Of a stretch of DNA of 54,558 bases, positions 35,729 through 45,433 are shown piece after piece; the stretch's first letter is position 1; every line of letters starts with the position of its first letter. The DNA lies in the NCBI GenBank assembly GCA_938007965.1, contig CALLMH010000028.1:1-54558 (forward strand), in the 5' to 3' direction. Both the position numbers and the translations under genes were made by a program. Under the pieces are notes generated by a model that was not told where the DNA came from, ran no database searches, and was given only the letters and a program-made list of their open reading frames with translations. This DNA is from an uncultured Saprospiraceae bacterium. GTDB taxonomy: Bacteria; Bacteroidota; Bacteroidia; Chitinophagales; Saprospiraceae.

Positions 35729-36580
35729 ATGATAAAAATAGCAATTCAAAAATCTGGAAGACTGTATGATGATTCTGTTGATTTACTGAAAAAATGTGGT
35801 CTTAAAATAGATAATGCAAAAGGTCAATTGAAGGCCAAAATTAAAAACTACGATGCGGAGGTTTTCTTTTTGCGCAATAGTGATATACCACAGTATCTAG
35901 AGGATGGAGTAGTGGATCTCGCTATTATCGGAGAAAACGTAGTAGAAGAAAAACAATCTAAAGTTACCAATTTGCTGAAATTAGGTTTTTCTAACTGTAG
36001 ATTATCTATAGCCACTCCTAAGAGTTTGGTATACGATGACATTACCGATTTGGAAGGATGTAAAATTGCAACTTCATATCCGAATACACTTAATAAGTTT
36101 CTGAAAGAAAAAGGAGTCAACGCAGATCTACATATAATCTCAGGATCTGTGGAGATCGCACCAAGTATCGGCCTAGCGGATGCAGTATGTGATCTAGTAA
36201 GTAGCGGTTCTACACTATTCAAAAATGGACTCGTCGAACAAGAAATCATATTGAATTCCGAAGCGGTCATCGCTGCCAATGGGAAATCTCTTACCACAAA
36301 ATCAGAACAGATAGAAGAGATACTATTTAGGGTAAATGCAGTTTTGAAAGCGGAAGAAAATAGATACATACTTTTTAATATTCCAGATGACAAAATTGAA
36401 GTGGTATCAAGTATTTTGCCTGTTTTAAAGAGTCCTACAGTGTTGCCTCTTCTAGAGGAGGGATGGAGTTCTATGCATACGGTAATTAATCAAGTAGATT
36501 TCTGGAGTGTGATATCTAAGATCAAAAAAGAAGGTGCCGAAGGGATATTAGTATTACCAATCGAAAATATCATCTTATGA
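35729..36580 (+). CDS. hisG: ATP phosphoribosyltransferase (long form)
   Basis: First step of histidine synthesis: ATP plus PRPP to phosphoribosyl-ATP, cytosolic. 283 residues, the long, self-sufficient form with a C-terminal ACT-like regulatory domain (from about residue 212), so no HisZ is needed. The N-terminus MIKIAIQKSGRLYDDSVDLL is canonical and fixes ATG 35729; upstream in-frame starts at 35666 and 35693 lie in or just after the attenuator terminator. The PRPP-binding region is around VCDLVSSGSTLFKNGL. It overlaps hisD by four bases (ATGA) and is controlled by the leader at 35568-35692. Confidence 0.97.
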   Translation: MIKIAIQKSGRLYDDSVDLLKKCGLKIDNAKGQLKAKIKNYDAEVFFLRNSDIPQYLEDGVVDLAIIGENVVEEKQSKVTNLLKLGFSNCRLSIATPKSLVYDDITDLEGCKIATSYPNTLNKFLKEKGVNADLHIISGSVEIAPSIGLADAVCDLVSSGSTLFKNGLVEQEIILNSEAVIAANGKSLTTKSEQIEEILFRVNAVLKAEENRYILFNIPDDKIEVVSSILPVLKSPTVLPLLEEGWSSMHTVINQVDFWSVISKIKKEGAEGILVLPIENIIL

Positions 36581-37878
36581 TTACAGACATAAATATAGAA
36601 CCCGCTAGACATTCTTTTGAAAATTTGTCTTCAAGACCTAAAAAAGACGCAAAACAACTCAATACGATCATAGAAACCATATATGATCAGGTGGCTAGAG
36701 ATGGTGACCGAGCATTGAAGGATTTAACTCAGCAGTTTGATAACTGTACCGTAAAAGAAATACAAGTCGCAGAAAATGAAATTAATAATGCGGGTAAAAA
36801 TGTATCCGATGAATTAAAATCTGCTATTCGTCGTGCGAAGTCAAACATAGAGAAATTTCATACTGCTCAGTTAAGTAATACAATAGATGTTGAGATTACT
36901 GAAGGCTTGCGATGTATGCAGAAATCAGTTGCCATAGAACGCGTAGGGATATACATACCGGGTGGAACAGCTCCGTTATTTTCTACGGTACTCATGTTGG
37001 CTATACCGGCATCTCTAGCGGGATGTAAGGAGATCATATTGTGTTCTCCGCCTGATCAGGCAGGCAATATTAATAACGTAATATTATGGACTGCTCAGCT
37101 CTGTGGTGTAACTCATATCTATAAATTAGGGGGTGCTCAAGCCATCGCTGCTATGACTCTAGGAACTGCAACGGTGCCAAGAGTCGCTAAGATATTCGGT
37201 CCTGGTAATCAATATGTAACCGCCGCAAAATCTTTTGCTCAGCACTATGGAGTAGCCATGGATATGCCTGCAGGTCCATCAGAACTACTCGTGTATGCTG
37301 ATGAAACCTGTGTGCCTCGATATGTTGCGGCAGACTTACTTTCCCAAGCAGAGCACGGTATAGATAGTCAAGTTATTTTGGTCGCCAATGACACTAAGTT
37401 TGTAGATGCTATTAATATTGAAATTGACAAACAATTACAAGAACTTCCAAGACGAGAAATTGCTAAGGAAGCTTTAGTCAATAGTAAAGCAGTCGTGCTA
37501 AATGAAGTAGTTTCTGCCTTTGATTTCATCAATGAGTATGCGCCTGAGCACTTTATTATAGCGAGTGAGACACCTGAGCGATATATAGATAAAATCGTCA
37601 ATGCAGGTTCTGTTTTTCTAGGTAATTACTGTCCCGAAAGTGCTGGTGATTATGCTTCTGGAACGAATCATACTCTACCCACAGATGGATGGTCTAAATC
37701 GTATAATGGGGTCAATGTGGATAGTTTCTCCCGTAAGATCACTTTCCAAAGTATAGACAAACGTGGAATATTAGATCTAGGAGATACCATTATAACCATG
37801 GCCGAAAATGAAAACTTACAAGCACATGCTAATGCTGTGAAAATAAGATTAATGGATCTTGAAAATAAGGGAGTATGA
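36577..37878 (+). CDS. hisD: Histidinol dehydrogenase
   Basis: Catalyses the last two oxidations, L-histidinol to L-histidine, with NAD+ and zinc. 433 residues, the usual length. Visible family blocks are VAIERVGIYIPGGTAPLFSTVLMLAIPA, KIFGPGNQYVTAAKS, GVAMDMPAGPSELLVYAD, AADLLSQAEHG, YAPEHFII and SAGDYASGTNHTLPT, which carries the late His. Overlaps hisG and hisC by four bases each, so translation is coupled along the operon. Confidence 0.97.
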   Translation: MITDINIEPARHSFENLSSRPKKDAKQLNTIIETIYDQVARDGDRALKDLTQQFDNCTVKEIQVAENEINNAGKNVSDELKSAIRRAKSNIEKFHTAQLSNTIDVEITEGLRCMQKSVAIERVGIYIPGGTAPLFSTVLMLAIPASLAGCKEIILCSPPDQAGNINNVILWTAQLCGVTHIYKLGGAQAIAAMTLGTATVPRVAKIFGPGNQYVTAAKSFAQHYGVAMDMPAGPSELLVYADETCVPRYVAADLLSQAEHGIDSQVILVANDTKFVDAINIEIDKQLQELPRREIAKEALVNSKAVVLNEVVSAFDFINEYAPEHFIIASETPERYIDKIVNAGSVFLGNYCPESAGDYASGTNHTLPTDGWSKSYNGVNVDSFSRKITFQSIDKRGILDLGDTIITMAENENLQAHANAVKIRLMDLENKGV

Positions 37879-38906
37879 AGAGTTTAAGCAAATTGATAAA
37901 ACCCAACATTTTGAAATTAGACCCTTATACATCTGCAAGGGATGAATATCAAGGTGCTGAAGGTATATTCTTGGATGCCAACGAGAATCCTTACGATTTA
38001 AACTATAATAGATATCCTGATCCTTATCAATCACAATTAAAAGCCAGAATATCAAAGTGGCGATCTGTGGATGCTGACCGTATTTTTATAGGGAATGGAT
38101 CAGATGAAATAATAGATCTACTCATAAGAGCTACTTGCGAAAGTGGAAAAAACAGAATACTGAGCCTAGATCCAAGTTATGGAATGTACAAAGTATCATC
38201 CGCTGTAAATGATATAGCTATAGATTTAGTGGCACTCAATACGGATCTATCTGTCAATATGAATGACTTATCCGCTAAACTCAGTGTCGATCATAAACTT
38301 ATATTTATCAATTCTCCGAATAATCCAAATGGTGGGATTATTCCTAGAGATATTATAGAGCATATATTAACCGCTACAGATAATCTGGTGGTGATAGATG
38401 AAGCATATATAGATTTTTCTAATACAGATTCCTGGTGTCACAGATTGGATGAATTTGATAACTTGATTGTACTTCAGACTTTTAGTAAGTCTTTGGGAGC
38501 TGCAGGGATAAGAGTAGGTATGGGTTTCATGAATCCATATCTGATCCAAATCCTTAATAAAATCAAACCACCATACAATATAAGCATCCCTAACCAAGAA
38601 GCAGCATTGTCGAGATTAGATAACCTTGATAAAGTCAAAGCATATGTATCTCAAATCAAGGCATCAAGAGAAAAATTGATCAAATCATTAAATGGACTCA
38701 GTATTGTAGAGTATGTATTTCCATCAGAAGCTAACTTTCTACTGGTTCGATTCTACGATCATGCTAAAGTCTTCTCTACACTTATAGAGCACAAAATCAT
38801 CGTCAGAGATAGGTCTTCCAATACGAATTGTGAAAACAGTCTGAGGATAAGTATAGGGACCGAACCAGAAATGGAAAAGTTAATGAGAATTCTAAAGTCG
38901 ATATAA
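37875..38906 (+). CDS. hisC: Histidinol-phosphate aminotransferase
   Basis: PLP enzyme converting imidazole-acetol phosphate to L-histidinol phosphate. 343 residues. LDANENPYDLNYNRYPDPYQ near the N-terminus is the HisC signature, NSPNNPNGG the substrate loop, VVIDEAYIDFS the cofactor Asp/Tyr block, K205 in TFSKSLGAAGIRVG the PLP lysine, and LRISIGTEPEM the C-terminal Arg region. Overlaps hisD by four bases; hisB follows after 18 bases. Confidence 0.97.
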   Translation: MKSLSKLIKPNILKLDPYTSARDEYQGAEGIFLDANENPYDLNYNRYPDPYQSQLKARISKWRSVDADRIFIGNGSDEIIDLLIRATCESGKNRILSLDPSYGMYKVSSAVNDIAIDLVALNTDLSVNMNDLSAKLSVDHKLIFINSPNNPNGGIIPRDIIEHILTATDNLVVIDEAYIDFSNTDSWCHRLDEFDNLIVLQTFSKSLGAAGIRVGMGFMNPYLIQILNKIKPPYNISIPNQEAALSRLDNLDKVKAYVSQIKASREKLIKSLNGLSIVEYVFPSEANFLLVRFYDHAKVFSTLIEHKIIVRDRSSNTNCENSLRISIGTEPEMEKLMRILKSI

Positions 38907-38924
38907 TCAAAAATAAATCTGCAC

Positions 38925-40037
38925 ATGAAAAAAGTACTTTTTATAGATAGGGATGGTATACTACTGGAAGAACCTCAAGACGAACAGGTTGATTCGTTGG
39001 AGAAAGTAAAGTTTCCAGCTGGCATGTTTTCTGCTTTAAGTAAGATAGCTCAATCACTTGATTATGAGTTAGTCATGGTTACTAATCAAGATGGTTTAGG
39101 GACGGATTCCTATCCTGAATCTGATTTTTGGCCGTATCAGGAGTTACTGATTCGTAGTCTTGAAGGGGAAGGCGTAGCATTTGATGAGATTTGTATTGAT
39201 CGCAGTTTTGCAAAAGATAATTCGAAATATAGAAAGCCAAATACTGGACTACTTACCAAATATTTGAGCGGAAAATATGACTTAGCGAATAGTTATGTCA
39301 TTGGAGACAGATGGAGTGATATGCAACTAGCGGCTAATATGGGATGTAAGGGTATCTGGCTCCACCCAAGAGAAACCAATAAGCCTGGCAATTGGAAGGA
39401 CGCCATTGTATTGAAGGCCAATAGTTGGAGTCTTGTATTAGATTACCTTCTAAAAGCGGATAGAAAAGCTACCTCAATTCGCAACACCTCTGAAACGGGT
39501 ATATCAGCTGGCATTAATCTAGATGGGACTGGAGCTGCGGAGATCAATACGGGACTTTCATTTTTTGATCATATGCTTGATCAGATTGCTAAGCATGGTT
39601 CTTTGGATGTAGATATTGAGGTCAAAGGAGATCTAGAAGTGGACGAACATCATACAATCGAGGATACGGCTATTGCACTTGGTGATTTATTTCATAAAGC
39701 ATTGGCAAAGAAAGCTGGCATTACTAGGTATGGATATGCAGTGCCTATGGATGATTGCCAAGCTCAGGTTTTACTGGATTTTGGTGGACGTCCTTGGTTG
39801 GTATGGGATGTCAAATTTGACCGTGAGATGATTGGAGATGTACCTACGGAAATGTGGTATCATTTCTTCAAATCATTTTGTGATCATGCCAAATGTAATC
39901 TCAATATCAGTGCAAAAGGGGATAATGAGCATCATAAGATAGAAGCAATCTTCAAGGCATTTGCCAAAGCTATAAAAATGGCTAAGAGTCGAAATGAAAA
40001 TGATTTCTCTATTCCATCAACTAAAGGAACATTATGA
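38925..40037 (+). CDS. hisB: Bifunctional histidinol-phosphatase/imidazoleglycerol-phosphate dehydratase
   Basis: Fusion of two his enzymes, 370 residues. The N-terminal HAD-type histidinol-phosphatase (about 1-165) begins with the DxD phosphatase motif D8-R-D10 in FIDRDGILLEEP and has the zinc-type GDRWSDMQLAANMG block. The C-terminal dehydratase (about 175-370) shows SFFDHMLDQIAKHG, DEHHTIEDTAIALG and the second metal motif FKSFCDHAKCNLNI with DNEHHKIEAIFKAFAKA. The fused form is known in enterobacteria and many Bacteroidota. It overlaps hisH by four bases. Confidence 0.97.
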   Translation: MKKVLFIDRDGILLEEPQDEQVDSLEKVKFPAGMFSALSKIAQSLDYELVMVTNQDGLGTDSYPESDFWPYQELLIRSLEGEGVAFDEICIDRSFAKDNSKYRKPNTGLLTKYLSGKYDLANSYVIGDRWSDMQLAANMGCKGIWLHPRETNKPGNWKDAIVLKANSWSLVLDYLLKADRKATSIRNTSETGISAGINLDGTGAAEINTGLSFFDHMLDQIAKHGSLDVDIEVKGDLEVDEHHTIEDTAIALGDLFHKALAKKAGITRYGYAVPMDDCQAQVLLDFGGRPWLVWDVKFDREMIGDVPTEMWYHFFKSFCDHAKCNLNISAKGDNEHHKIEAIFKAFAKAIKMAKSRNENDFSIPSTKGTL

Positions 40038-40615
40038 TAGTAATAATAGACTACAATGCTGGTAATACGAGATCAGTGATGAATGCCTTAGATAGATTAG
40101 GTGCTGAATATGAACTGACAGATGATGCACAAAAGATACTTGCAGCGGAGAAGGTCATCTTTCCTGGCGTAGGTCATGCTAAGCATGCGATGGATTCATT
40201 GAAGAATAAAGGATTGGTCGATGTGATCAAGTCTGTATCTCAGCCACTCTTAGGTATTTGTGTAGGGATGCAATTGTTGTATGAATGCAGTGAAGAAGGA
40301 AATACAGATTGCCTAGGTATCATAGAGGGCACCGTCAAGAAATTCGATGATCAAAAAGTAATCGTGCCACAAGTAGGATGGAACACAAATTTTTTGACCA
40401 AGAATAGACTATTCCAAGGATTAAAGGAATCTATCTATCTTTATGCTGTACACAGTTTTCGAGCTGATGTGGGAGCGCATACTATTTCTACTTCGACCTA
40501 TGGTACTGAATATTCTAGTGCTGTACAGTTCAATAATTTCTACGGGGTACAATTTCACCCTGAGAAATCTTCCAAAGATGGCCAATTAATCATTAAAAAC
40601 TTTTTAGAATTATGA
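40034..40615 (+). CDS. hisH: Imidazole glycerol-phosphate synthase glutaminase subunit
   Basis: Class I glutamine amidotransferase that supplies ammonia to HisF. 193 residues. The triad is C76 in LGICVGMQLL, H175 and E177 in VQFHPEKSS. N-terminal VIIDYNAGNTRSV is typical. Overlaps hisB and hisA by four bases each. Partner HisF is encoded two genes downstream. Confidence 0.97.
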   Translation: MIVIIDYNAGNTRSVMNALDRLGAEYELTDDAQKILAAEKVIFPGVGHAKHAMDSLKNKGLVDVIKSVSQPLLGICVGMQLLYECSEEGNTDCLGIIEGTVKKFDDQKVIVPQVGWNTNFLTKNRLFQGLKESIYLYAVHSFRADVGAHTISTSTYGTEYSSAVQFNNFYGVQFHPEKSSKDGQLIIKNFLEL

Positions 40616-41319
40616 TAAGAATACCTGCAATAGACATAATAAATGGTACTTGTGTGCGACTGACGAAGGGTGAATTTGATCAGTCTACTATGTACAATAC
40701 AGATCCCGTAGAAATAGCTAAAAAATATGAAAAAGCTGGAGCCAAGAAGATTCATATAGTAGATCTCGATGCGGCGAGAGGTATTCGGACGAATAAAGAA
40801 ATCATCTTTAGAATAGCGGAAGAGACTGGATTACAAGTACAGGCAGGTGGAGGCATCAAGTCTAAGGAACATATAGATCTGTTTTTTGAGAAAGGTGTAA
40901 AAGCTGTGATCATAGGGAGTAAAGCTGTGAAAGATCGTATAGAAGTGAAGTCATGGATATCTAATTATGGAGGAGGTAAAATTATAATCGGCGCAGATGT
41001 ACGAAATCGTAAAATAGCAATAGATGGATGGCTCAGTACTAGTGAAGAGGATATTTCTGATTTCATTCTTGACTACATGATTAGTGGAGCTACTACATTC
41101 TTATGTACTGATATACAGAAAGATGGAATGCTTGAAGGTACTTCAAATACACTATACAATCTACTTCGTAATAAATTCCCAAAATTAAATTTGATTGCTT
41201 CAGGTGGAGTAGCTTCTGTTAGAGATTTGGAATTACTAGATGAAATGGGCATGTACGGATGCGTAATTGGAAAGGCGCTATTCGAAAATAGAATAGATCT
41301 CAATCGATTATTCAAATAG
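40612..41319 (+). CDS. hisA: ProFAR isomerase
   Basis: TIM-barrel enzyme that opens the ProFAR aminoaldose to its ketose in histidine synthesis. 235 residues. The catalytic acid/base Asp residues are D8 in [14 protein letters not shown] and D129 in IIIGADVRN; phosphate-binding loops are QAGGGIKS and IASGGV with GKALFENRI at the end. It overlaps hisH by four bases and is followed by the homologous half-barrel-derived hisF after seven bases. Confidence 0.97.
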   Translation: MIRIPAIDIINGTCVRLTKGEFDQSTMYNTDPVEIAKKYEKAGAKKIHIVDLDAARGIRTNKEIIFRIAEETGLQVQAGGGIKSKEHIDLFFEKGVKAVIIGSKAVKDRIEVKSWISNYGGGKIIIGADVRNRKIAIDGWLSTSEEDISDFILDYMISGATTFLCTDIQKDGMLEGTSNTLYNLLRNKFPKLNLIASGGVASVRDLELLDEMGMYGCVIGKALFENRIDLNRLFK

Positions 41320-41326
41320 ATATATT

Positions 41327-42082
41327 ATGCTAGCCAAAAGAATTATTCCTTGTCTTGATATTAAAAATGGAAGAGTCGTAAAAGGCACAAATTTCATAAA
41401 CCTGAAAGATGCAGGAGATCCAATCACACTTGCTAAGCACTATGCTGAAATCGGAGCGGACGAATTGGTGTTTCTAGACATAACGGCAACGCTAGAGAAG
41501 AGAAAAACCCTCGTATCATTAGTCACTGAAATCGGAAAAGTTATAGACATACCATTCACGGTAGGTGGTGGTATAGCGGACGTAGACCTTATCGAAGAGC
41601 TACTGAGTAACGGAGCTGACAAGATAGCTATAAACTCAGCGGCAGTTTATCAACCCGATTTGATCAATGATGCATCCAATAGATATGGTTCTCAGTGTAT
41701 AGTTGCTGCGATAGACGCTAAGTTGATCGATGACGAATGGATCGTATTCACCAAGGGAGGGACAAATAAAACAGAATTGAAACTGATAGACTGGTCAAAG
41801 GAACTCGTAGATCGAGGTGCAGGAGAGCTACTCTTCACTTCTATGGATGCTGATGGAACCAAGGCTGGATTTAGTATCGAAGCACTGCGACGTCTAGCTG
41901 ATGAGGTTAATGTACCTATAATAGCCTCTGGTGGGGCTGGTCAGATGAGTGATTTTACCACATTATTCACAGAGACAAAAGCGACGGGTGGTCTTGCTGC
42001 AAGTATATTTCATTATAATGAGGTGTCCATACCCGAATTGAAACAGCAATTAATGACAAACGGTGTTCCGATCCGACAATAA
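41327..42082 (+). CDS. hisF: Imidazole glycerol-phosphate synthase cyclase subunit
   Basis: Condenses PRFAR with ammonia from HisH to give imidazole glycerol phosphate and AICAR. 251 residues. Catalytic D11 in [16 protein letters not shown] and D130 in VAAIDAKL; phosphate loops FTVGGGIA and [20 protein letters not shown] is also diagnostic. Its AICAR by-product links to purine synthesis. Followed by hisIE after nine bases. Confidence 0.97.
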   Translation: MLAKRIIPCLDIKNGRVVKGTNFINLKDAGDPITLAKHYAEIGADELVFLDITATLEKRKTLVSLVTEIGKVIDIPFTVGGGIADVDLIEELLSNGADKIAINSAAVYQPDLINDASNRYGSQCIVAAIDAKLIDDEWIVFTKGGTNKTELKLIDWSKELVDRGAGELLFTSMDADGTKAGFSIEALRRLADEVNVPIIASGGAGQMSDFTTLFTETKATGGLAASIFHYNEVSIPELKQQLMTNGVPIRQ

Positions 42083-42091
42083 AAAATAAAT

Positions 42092-42700
42092 ATGATAGAT
42101 ATAAATAATATTGATTTCGAGAAGGGAGATGGGATCATCCCCGCAATAATTCAAGATGCGAACACTTCTAAAGTCCTGATGCTAGGTTATATGAATAAGG
42201 AATCATACGAACGTACTATAGAGTCTCGACTAGTTACTTTTTGGAGTAGGTCTAAGAATAGGATATGGCAAAAGGGCGAAGAATCTGGTAATGTATTAAA
42301 CCTAGTAGATATTTCATTGGATTGTGATGCGGATACCTTACTCGTGCAGGTGTTACCTAGCGGATCTACCTGCCATACGGGAACTGACACATGCTGGGGA
42401 TTCGACAATAAGCCCAACACTTTGTTTCTTGATGAATTAGAAACGATCATAAAAGATAGAAAAGACAATCCTTCTGACAATTCATACACGTCTTCCTTAT
42501 TCTCAAAAGGGATAAATAAAGTCGCTCAAAAAGTAGGAGAAGAAGCGGTAGAATTGGTCATAGAAGCTAAGGATGATGACAAGGACCTATTTCTGAATGA
42601 GGCAGCTGATCTGATGTATCACTATCTGATATTATTGGTCGCAAAAGGATTTGGAATAAATGATGTGATTGACGTCTTAGCCGTACGAAATGGGAAATAG
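42092..42700 (+). CDS. hisIE: Bifunctional phosphoribosyl-AMP cyclohydrolase/phosphoribosyl-ATP pyrophosphatase
   Basis: 202 residues with both domains. The N-terminal cyclohydrolase (about 1-105) shows VTFWSRSKNRIWQKGEESGN, the metal motif SLDCDADTLLVQV and the Cys motif STCHTGTDTCW. The C-terminal pyrophosphohydrolase (about 108-202) has KVAQKVGEEAVELVIEAK and the NEAADLMYHYLILL block. It is the last gene of the operon; it ends four bases before the convergent molybdenum hydroxylase gene and no terminator is visible between them. Confidence 0.97.
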   Translation: MIDINNIDFEKGDGIIPAIIQDANTSKVLMLGYMNKESYERTIESRLVTFWSRSKNRIWQKGEESGNVLNLVDISLDCDADTLLVQVLPSGSTCHTGTDTCWGFDNKPNTLFLDELETIIKDRKDNPSDNSYTSSLFSKGINKVAQKVGEEAVELVIEAKDDDKDLFLNEAADLMYHYLILLVAKGFGINDVIDVLAVRNGK

Positions 42701-42704
42701 CGAT

Positions 42705-44882
42705 CTAGCTCAATCGCATCGGTAAATCCGTTAATCTTTTCCCAGTAATTCTTCTGACTGCATTGCCTATCGCTGCACCTATTGGGCCCATAGGAGGTTC
42801 TCCTACTGGCAGTGGTTCGTCGACACCTTGGACTAAGTGCACGTTGATTTCTTTTGGAGCATCTTTGATCAGTGCCATATCATAAGCACCATAGATAGTA
42901 GGAGAGAGCTTACCATTTTTAAGTGTCATTTTCTCATGGAGAGAGGCACTTAATCCCATGATTATAGATCCCTCGCATTGAGCCCTTACTTGATCAGGAT
43001 TTACTGCAAGTCCACAATCTAAGACACAGGTCACTTTCTCTACTGATATTCTATTATTGATAATCGCGACTTCCACTACATGAGCACATGGAGATCCCGT
43101 ATCTGTAGAGACAGCGATACCCATACCTCTATTTCCATCAGATTTATCCGTATATTTTGCGATTCTAGCGGCCTCTTTTAATACCGTTTTTATCCTAGGT
43201 CCTGAGTCTTTATCTCCTAGTATTGCAAGGCGAAAGTCAATGGGGTTACTTCCAGATTTAATAGCCATTTCATCTACGAAACTTTCTATTGCAAATGTAT
43301 TGGCTAATAATCCTAGACTTCTCCACCAACTGGTAGCAAACGGTAGGGTAGTATGCCACTGAACGGATCTATGACTAGGTAAACCCTTGTACATGATATT
43401 GGCGCCACGCATAGCACCGATGTCTGTACCCAGAACGCCATGAAGCGGCGCAGGAAGCAATACTGAATTGATCGCCACATCTCCACTCGCGTAATGATGT
43501 TCTAATGCTTCCAAAATGCCCTCGTCATTTAACTTACCCTTCATGATATGGTGAGTGGGTGGTCTGAAAGTATCGTTTTGAAATTCTTCCTGTCTTGTAA
43601 AGAAGTATTTTATCGGTCTACCCACTTCTCTGGATATAATTGCGGTTTCCACAGCATGACTTGTATTGAGTCTTCTACCAAATCCACCACCTAGATAAGT
43701 ACCGATGATATTGACATTATCCAGATCTATATTGAGAGCCTCTGCTACTTGTTTTTGAGTGATGCCTATGACTTGGGTAGATAATTTGACAGTTGCTTTT
43801 CCCTCATTCACATAAGCTACAGCTCCATTAGGCTCGATCTGTGCATGAGCACCTAGCGGACTGGAAAATTCTATTGTGACAACTTTATCATCGTCATCTT
43901 CCAGTGCTGATCCTTTTTTCTGAGTGATCATTTTATCACCATTTCCTACTTTGAGCATTTCTCTGATGCCTTGCTCTGTCCATATTTTAGGAATATCCCA
44001 CTCGACCTTCACTTTCTTCCTAGCCATGATCGCTTCGACGTAGCTTTCTGCCACTACACCAATCCAATCTTCTCTCTTTATGATTTTTACTACGCCAGCC
44101 ATTTTCTCAGCATCCGATGTGTCGGCGGACCTCAGCTTGGCTCCTACGTGCTCAGGTCTGATAATCGTTGCATATGCCATATCGGGCATAGTGGTATCCA
44201 TTCCATAGATAGGATCTCCTTTTATTTTGGCTATTTGGTCTATTCGTTTTACGGGTTTGCCTATGTATTTGAAGTTTTTTGATGATTTCAATGTTGGGGT
44301 ATCCGGTATTTCCCATTCAGTGACTTGTGATGCAATCTGTGCATAGGTTAATTCTTTTCCACCATAAAAATAAGTGCCATTGTTGATTTGAAGCTTGTTC
44401 TTTGCTATTCCAAATTGCTTAGCTGCTTCGATAGATAGCATCTCTCCCATAGTCGCTGCCAGTTCTCTCAAGGGTGTATACATAGATGCTATCGACAGAC
44501 TGCCCCCTGTGCCGATACTATCTACGATGCCAGTACTAGTAGCTGCCGTTGTCACTTCGATCATTTCTATATCTACATTCATTTCGTCCGCTACGATTTG
44601 CGCGAGACCTGTGAATGTTCCTTGACCCATTTCTACTTTTGGAGAATGCAATAAGATTTTATTATCGATAGTGATTTCAAACCATAGATTAGGCTTCGTC
44701 CCAGATCCAGAGTAGGGAGCTATGAGCGTTTCTGCTATTCCTAGGACCTTCCTTCGTAATGGATTTCTAAGAATATATGTACCTAAAGCGAATACTCCCA
44801 ATGTCCCTAACCCTCCACGAACGAGGAATTTTCGACGGGATTTACTTTTTGGTTTCTTATCGTTTTTATTTCGAGCGGTCAT
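42705..44882 (-). CDS. Molybdopterin-binding hydroxylase large subunit (isoquinoline 1-oxidoreductase beta type)
   Basis: 725 residues, xanthine-dehydrogenase family, molybdenum-cofactor subunit. A Tat signal SRRKFLVRGG precedes a hydrophobic stretch, so the complex is exported folded. Family motifs: GQGTFTGLAQIVADEM, GGGFGRRLN and the catalytic Glu region LPVGEPPMGPIGAAIGNA near the C-terminus. I start at ATG 44882, which puts the twin Arg about 15 residues in; ATG 44930 would overlap the upstream gene by 14 bases. Related enzymes hydroxylate N-heterocycles or oxidise aldehydes; the substrate here is unknown. It forms an operon with the 2Fe-2S subunit and a cytochrome c. Confidence 0.9.
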   Translation of the reverse strand: MTARNKNDKKPKSKSRRKFLVRGGLGTLGVFALGTYILRNPLRRKVLGIAETLIAPYSGSGTKPNLWFEITIDNKILLHSPKVEMGQGTFTGLAQIVADEMNVDIEMIEVTTAATSTGIVDSIGTGGSLSIASMYTPLRELAATMGEMLSIEAAKQFGIAKNKLQINNGTYFYGGKELTYAQIASQVTEWEIPDTPTLKSSKNFKYIGKPVKRIDQIAKIKGDPIYGMDTTMPDMAYATIIRPEHVGAKLRSADTSDAEKMAGVVKIIKREDWIGVVAESYVEAIMARKKVKVEWDIPKIWTEQGIREMLKVGNGDKMITQKKGSALEDDDDKVVTIEFSSPLGAHAQIEPNGAVAYVNEGKATVKLSTQVIGITQKQVAEALNIDLDNVNIIGTYLGGGFGRRLNTSHAVETAIISREVGRPIKYFFTRQEEFQNDTFRPPTHHIMKGKLNDEGILEALEHHYASGDVAINSVLLPAPLHGVLGTDIGAMRGANIMYKGLPSHRSVQWHTTLPFATSWWRSLGLLANTFAIESFVDEMAIKSGSNPIDFRLAILGDKDSGPRIKTVLKEAARIAKYTDKSDGNRGMGIAVSTDTGSPCAHVVEVAIINNRISVEKVTCVLDCGLAVNPDQVRAQCEGSIIMGLSASLHEKMTLKNGKLSPTIYGAYDMALIKDAPKEINVHLVQGVDEPLPVGEPPMGPIGAAIGNAVRRITGKRLTDLPMRLS

Positions 44883-44916
44883 ATTTATTTTTTCGAGATC
44901 AAAGTGGTGAATTGGA

Positions 44917-45381
44917 TTACTTACTGGCATAAATTTCAGCGGCTCTGTGGATTGCTTTTCTCATCCTATAGTAAGTGCCACACCGGCATACGTTGAGTAT
45001 ATTGTCATCTATATCCTGATCTGTGGGTTTGGGGATCTGATTTAGAAGTGCAGCCGTCGCCATAATGAATCCGGGTTGGCAATATCCACATTGAGGAACG
45101 ACCATCTCTGCCCAAGCTTGCTGCACTGCATGTAATTGACCACCTTTTGAAAGCCCCTCTATAGTTGTGATGTTCTTTCCCTCTGCATATTTTACTGGAA
45201 ATGAACATGAGCGAACTTGTTTTCCATCTACATGAATCGTACATGCACCACATGCCGCTTTGCCACATCCGAACTTCGTTCCCTTGAGATCTAGATCATC
45301 TCTGATTGCCCATAGCAGTGGAGTCTTGCCATCTACATCTATAGATTTTACTTCTCCATTTATAGTGAATGATGTTTTCAT
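44917..45381 (-). CDS. 2Fe-2S subunit of the molybdenum hydroxylase (isoquinoline 1-oxidoreductase alpha type)
   Basis: 154 residues carrying two [2Fe-2S] clusters: an N-terminal plant-ferredoxin-type domain with [13 protein letters not shown] and a distal Cys (RSCSFPV), and a C-terminal four-helix domain with QCGYCQPG and VCRCGTY. It passes electrons from the Mo cofactor in the large subunit toward a cytochrome. No signal peptide, consistent with hitch-hiking export with its Tat-bearing partner. Located just upstream of the large subunit, 52 bases after the dihaem cytochrome c gene. Confidence 0.93.
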   Translation of the reverse strand: MKTSFTINGEVKSIDVDGKTPLLWAIRDDLDLKGTKFGCGKAACGACTIHVDGKQVRSCSFPVKYAEGKNITTIEGLSKGGQLHAVQQAWAEMVVPQCGYCQPGFIMATAALLNQIPKPTDQDIDDNILNVCRCGTYYRMRKAIHRAAEIYASK

Positions 45382-45433
45382 GGGATTGTATTTAATGTTA
45401 TTTTATGTTTGAATAATTGAGATTTGAGAAATA

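Noticed and set aside
43971-44910. Several plus-strand ORFs across the molybdenum hydroxylase genes
   Set aside because: Antisense shadows of the minus-strand hydroxylase coding sequence.
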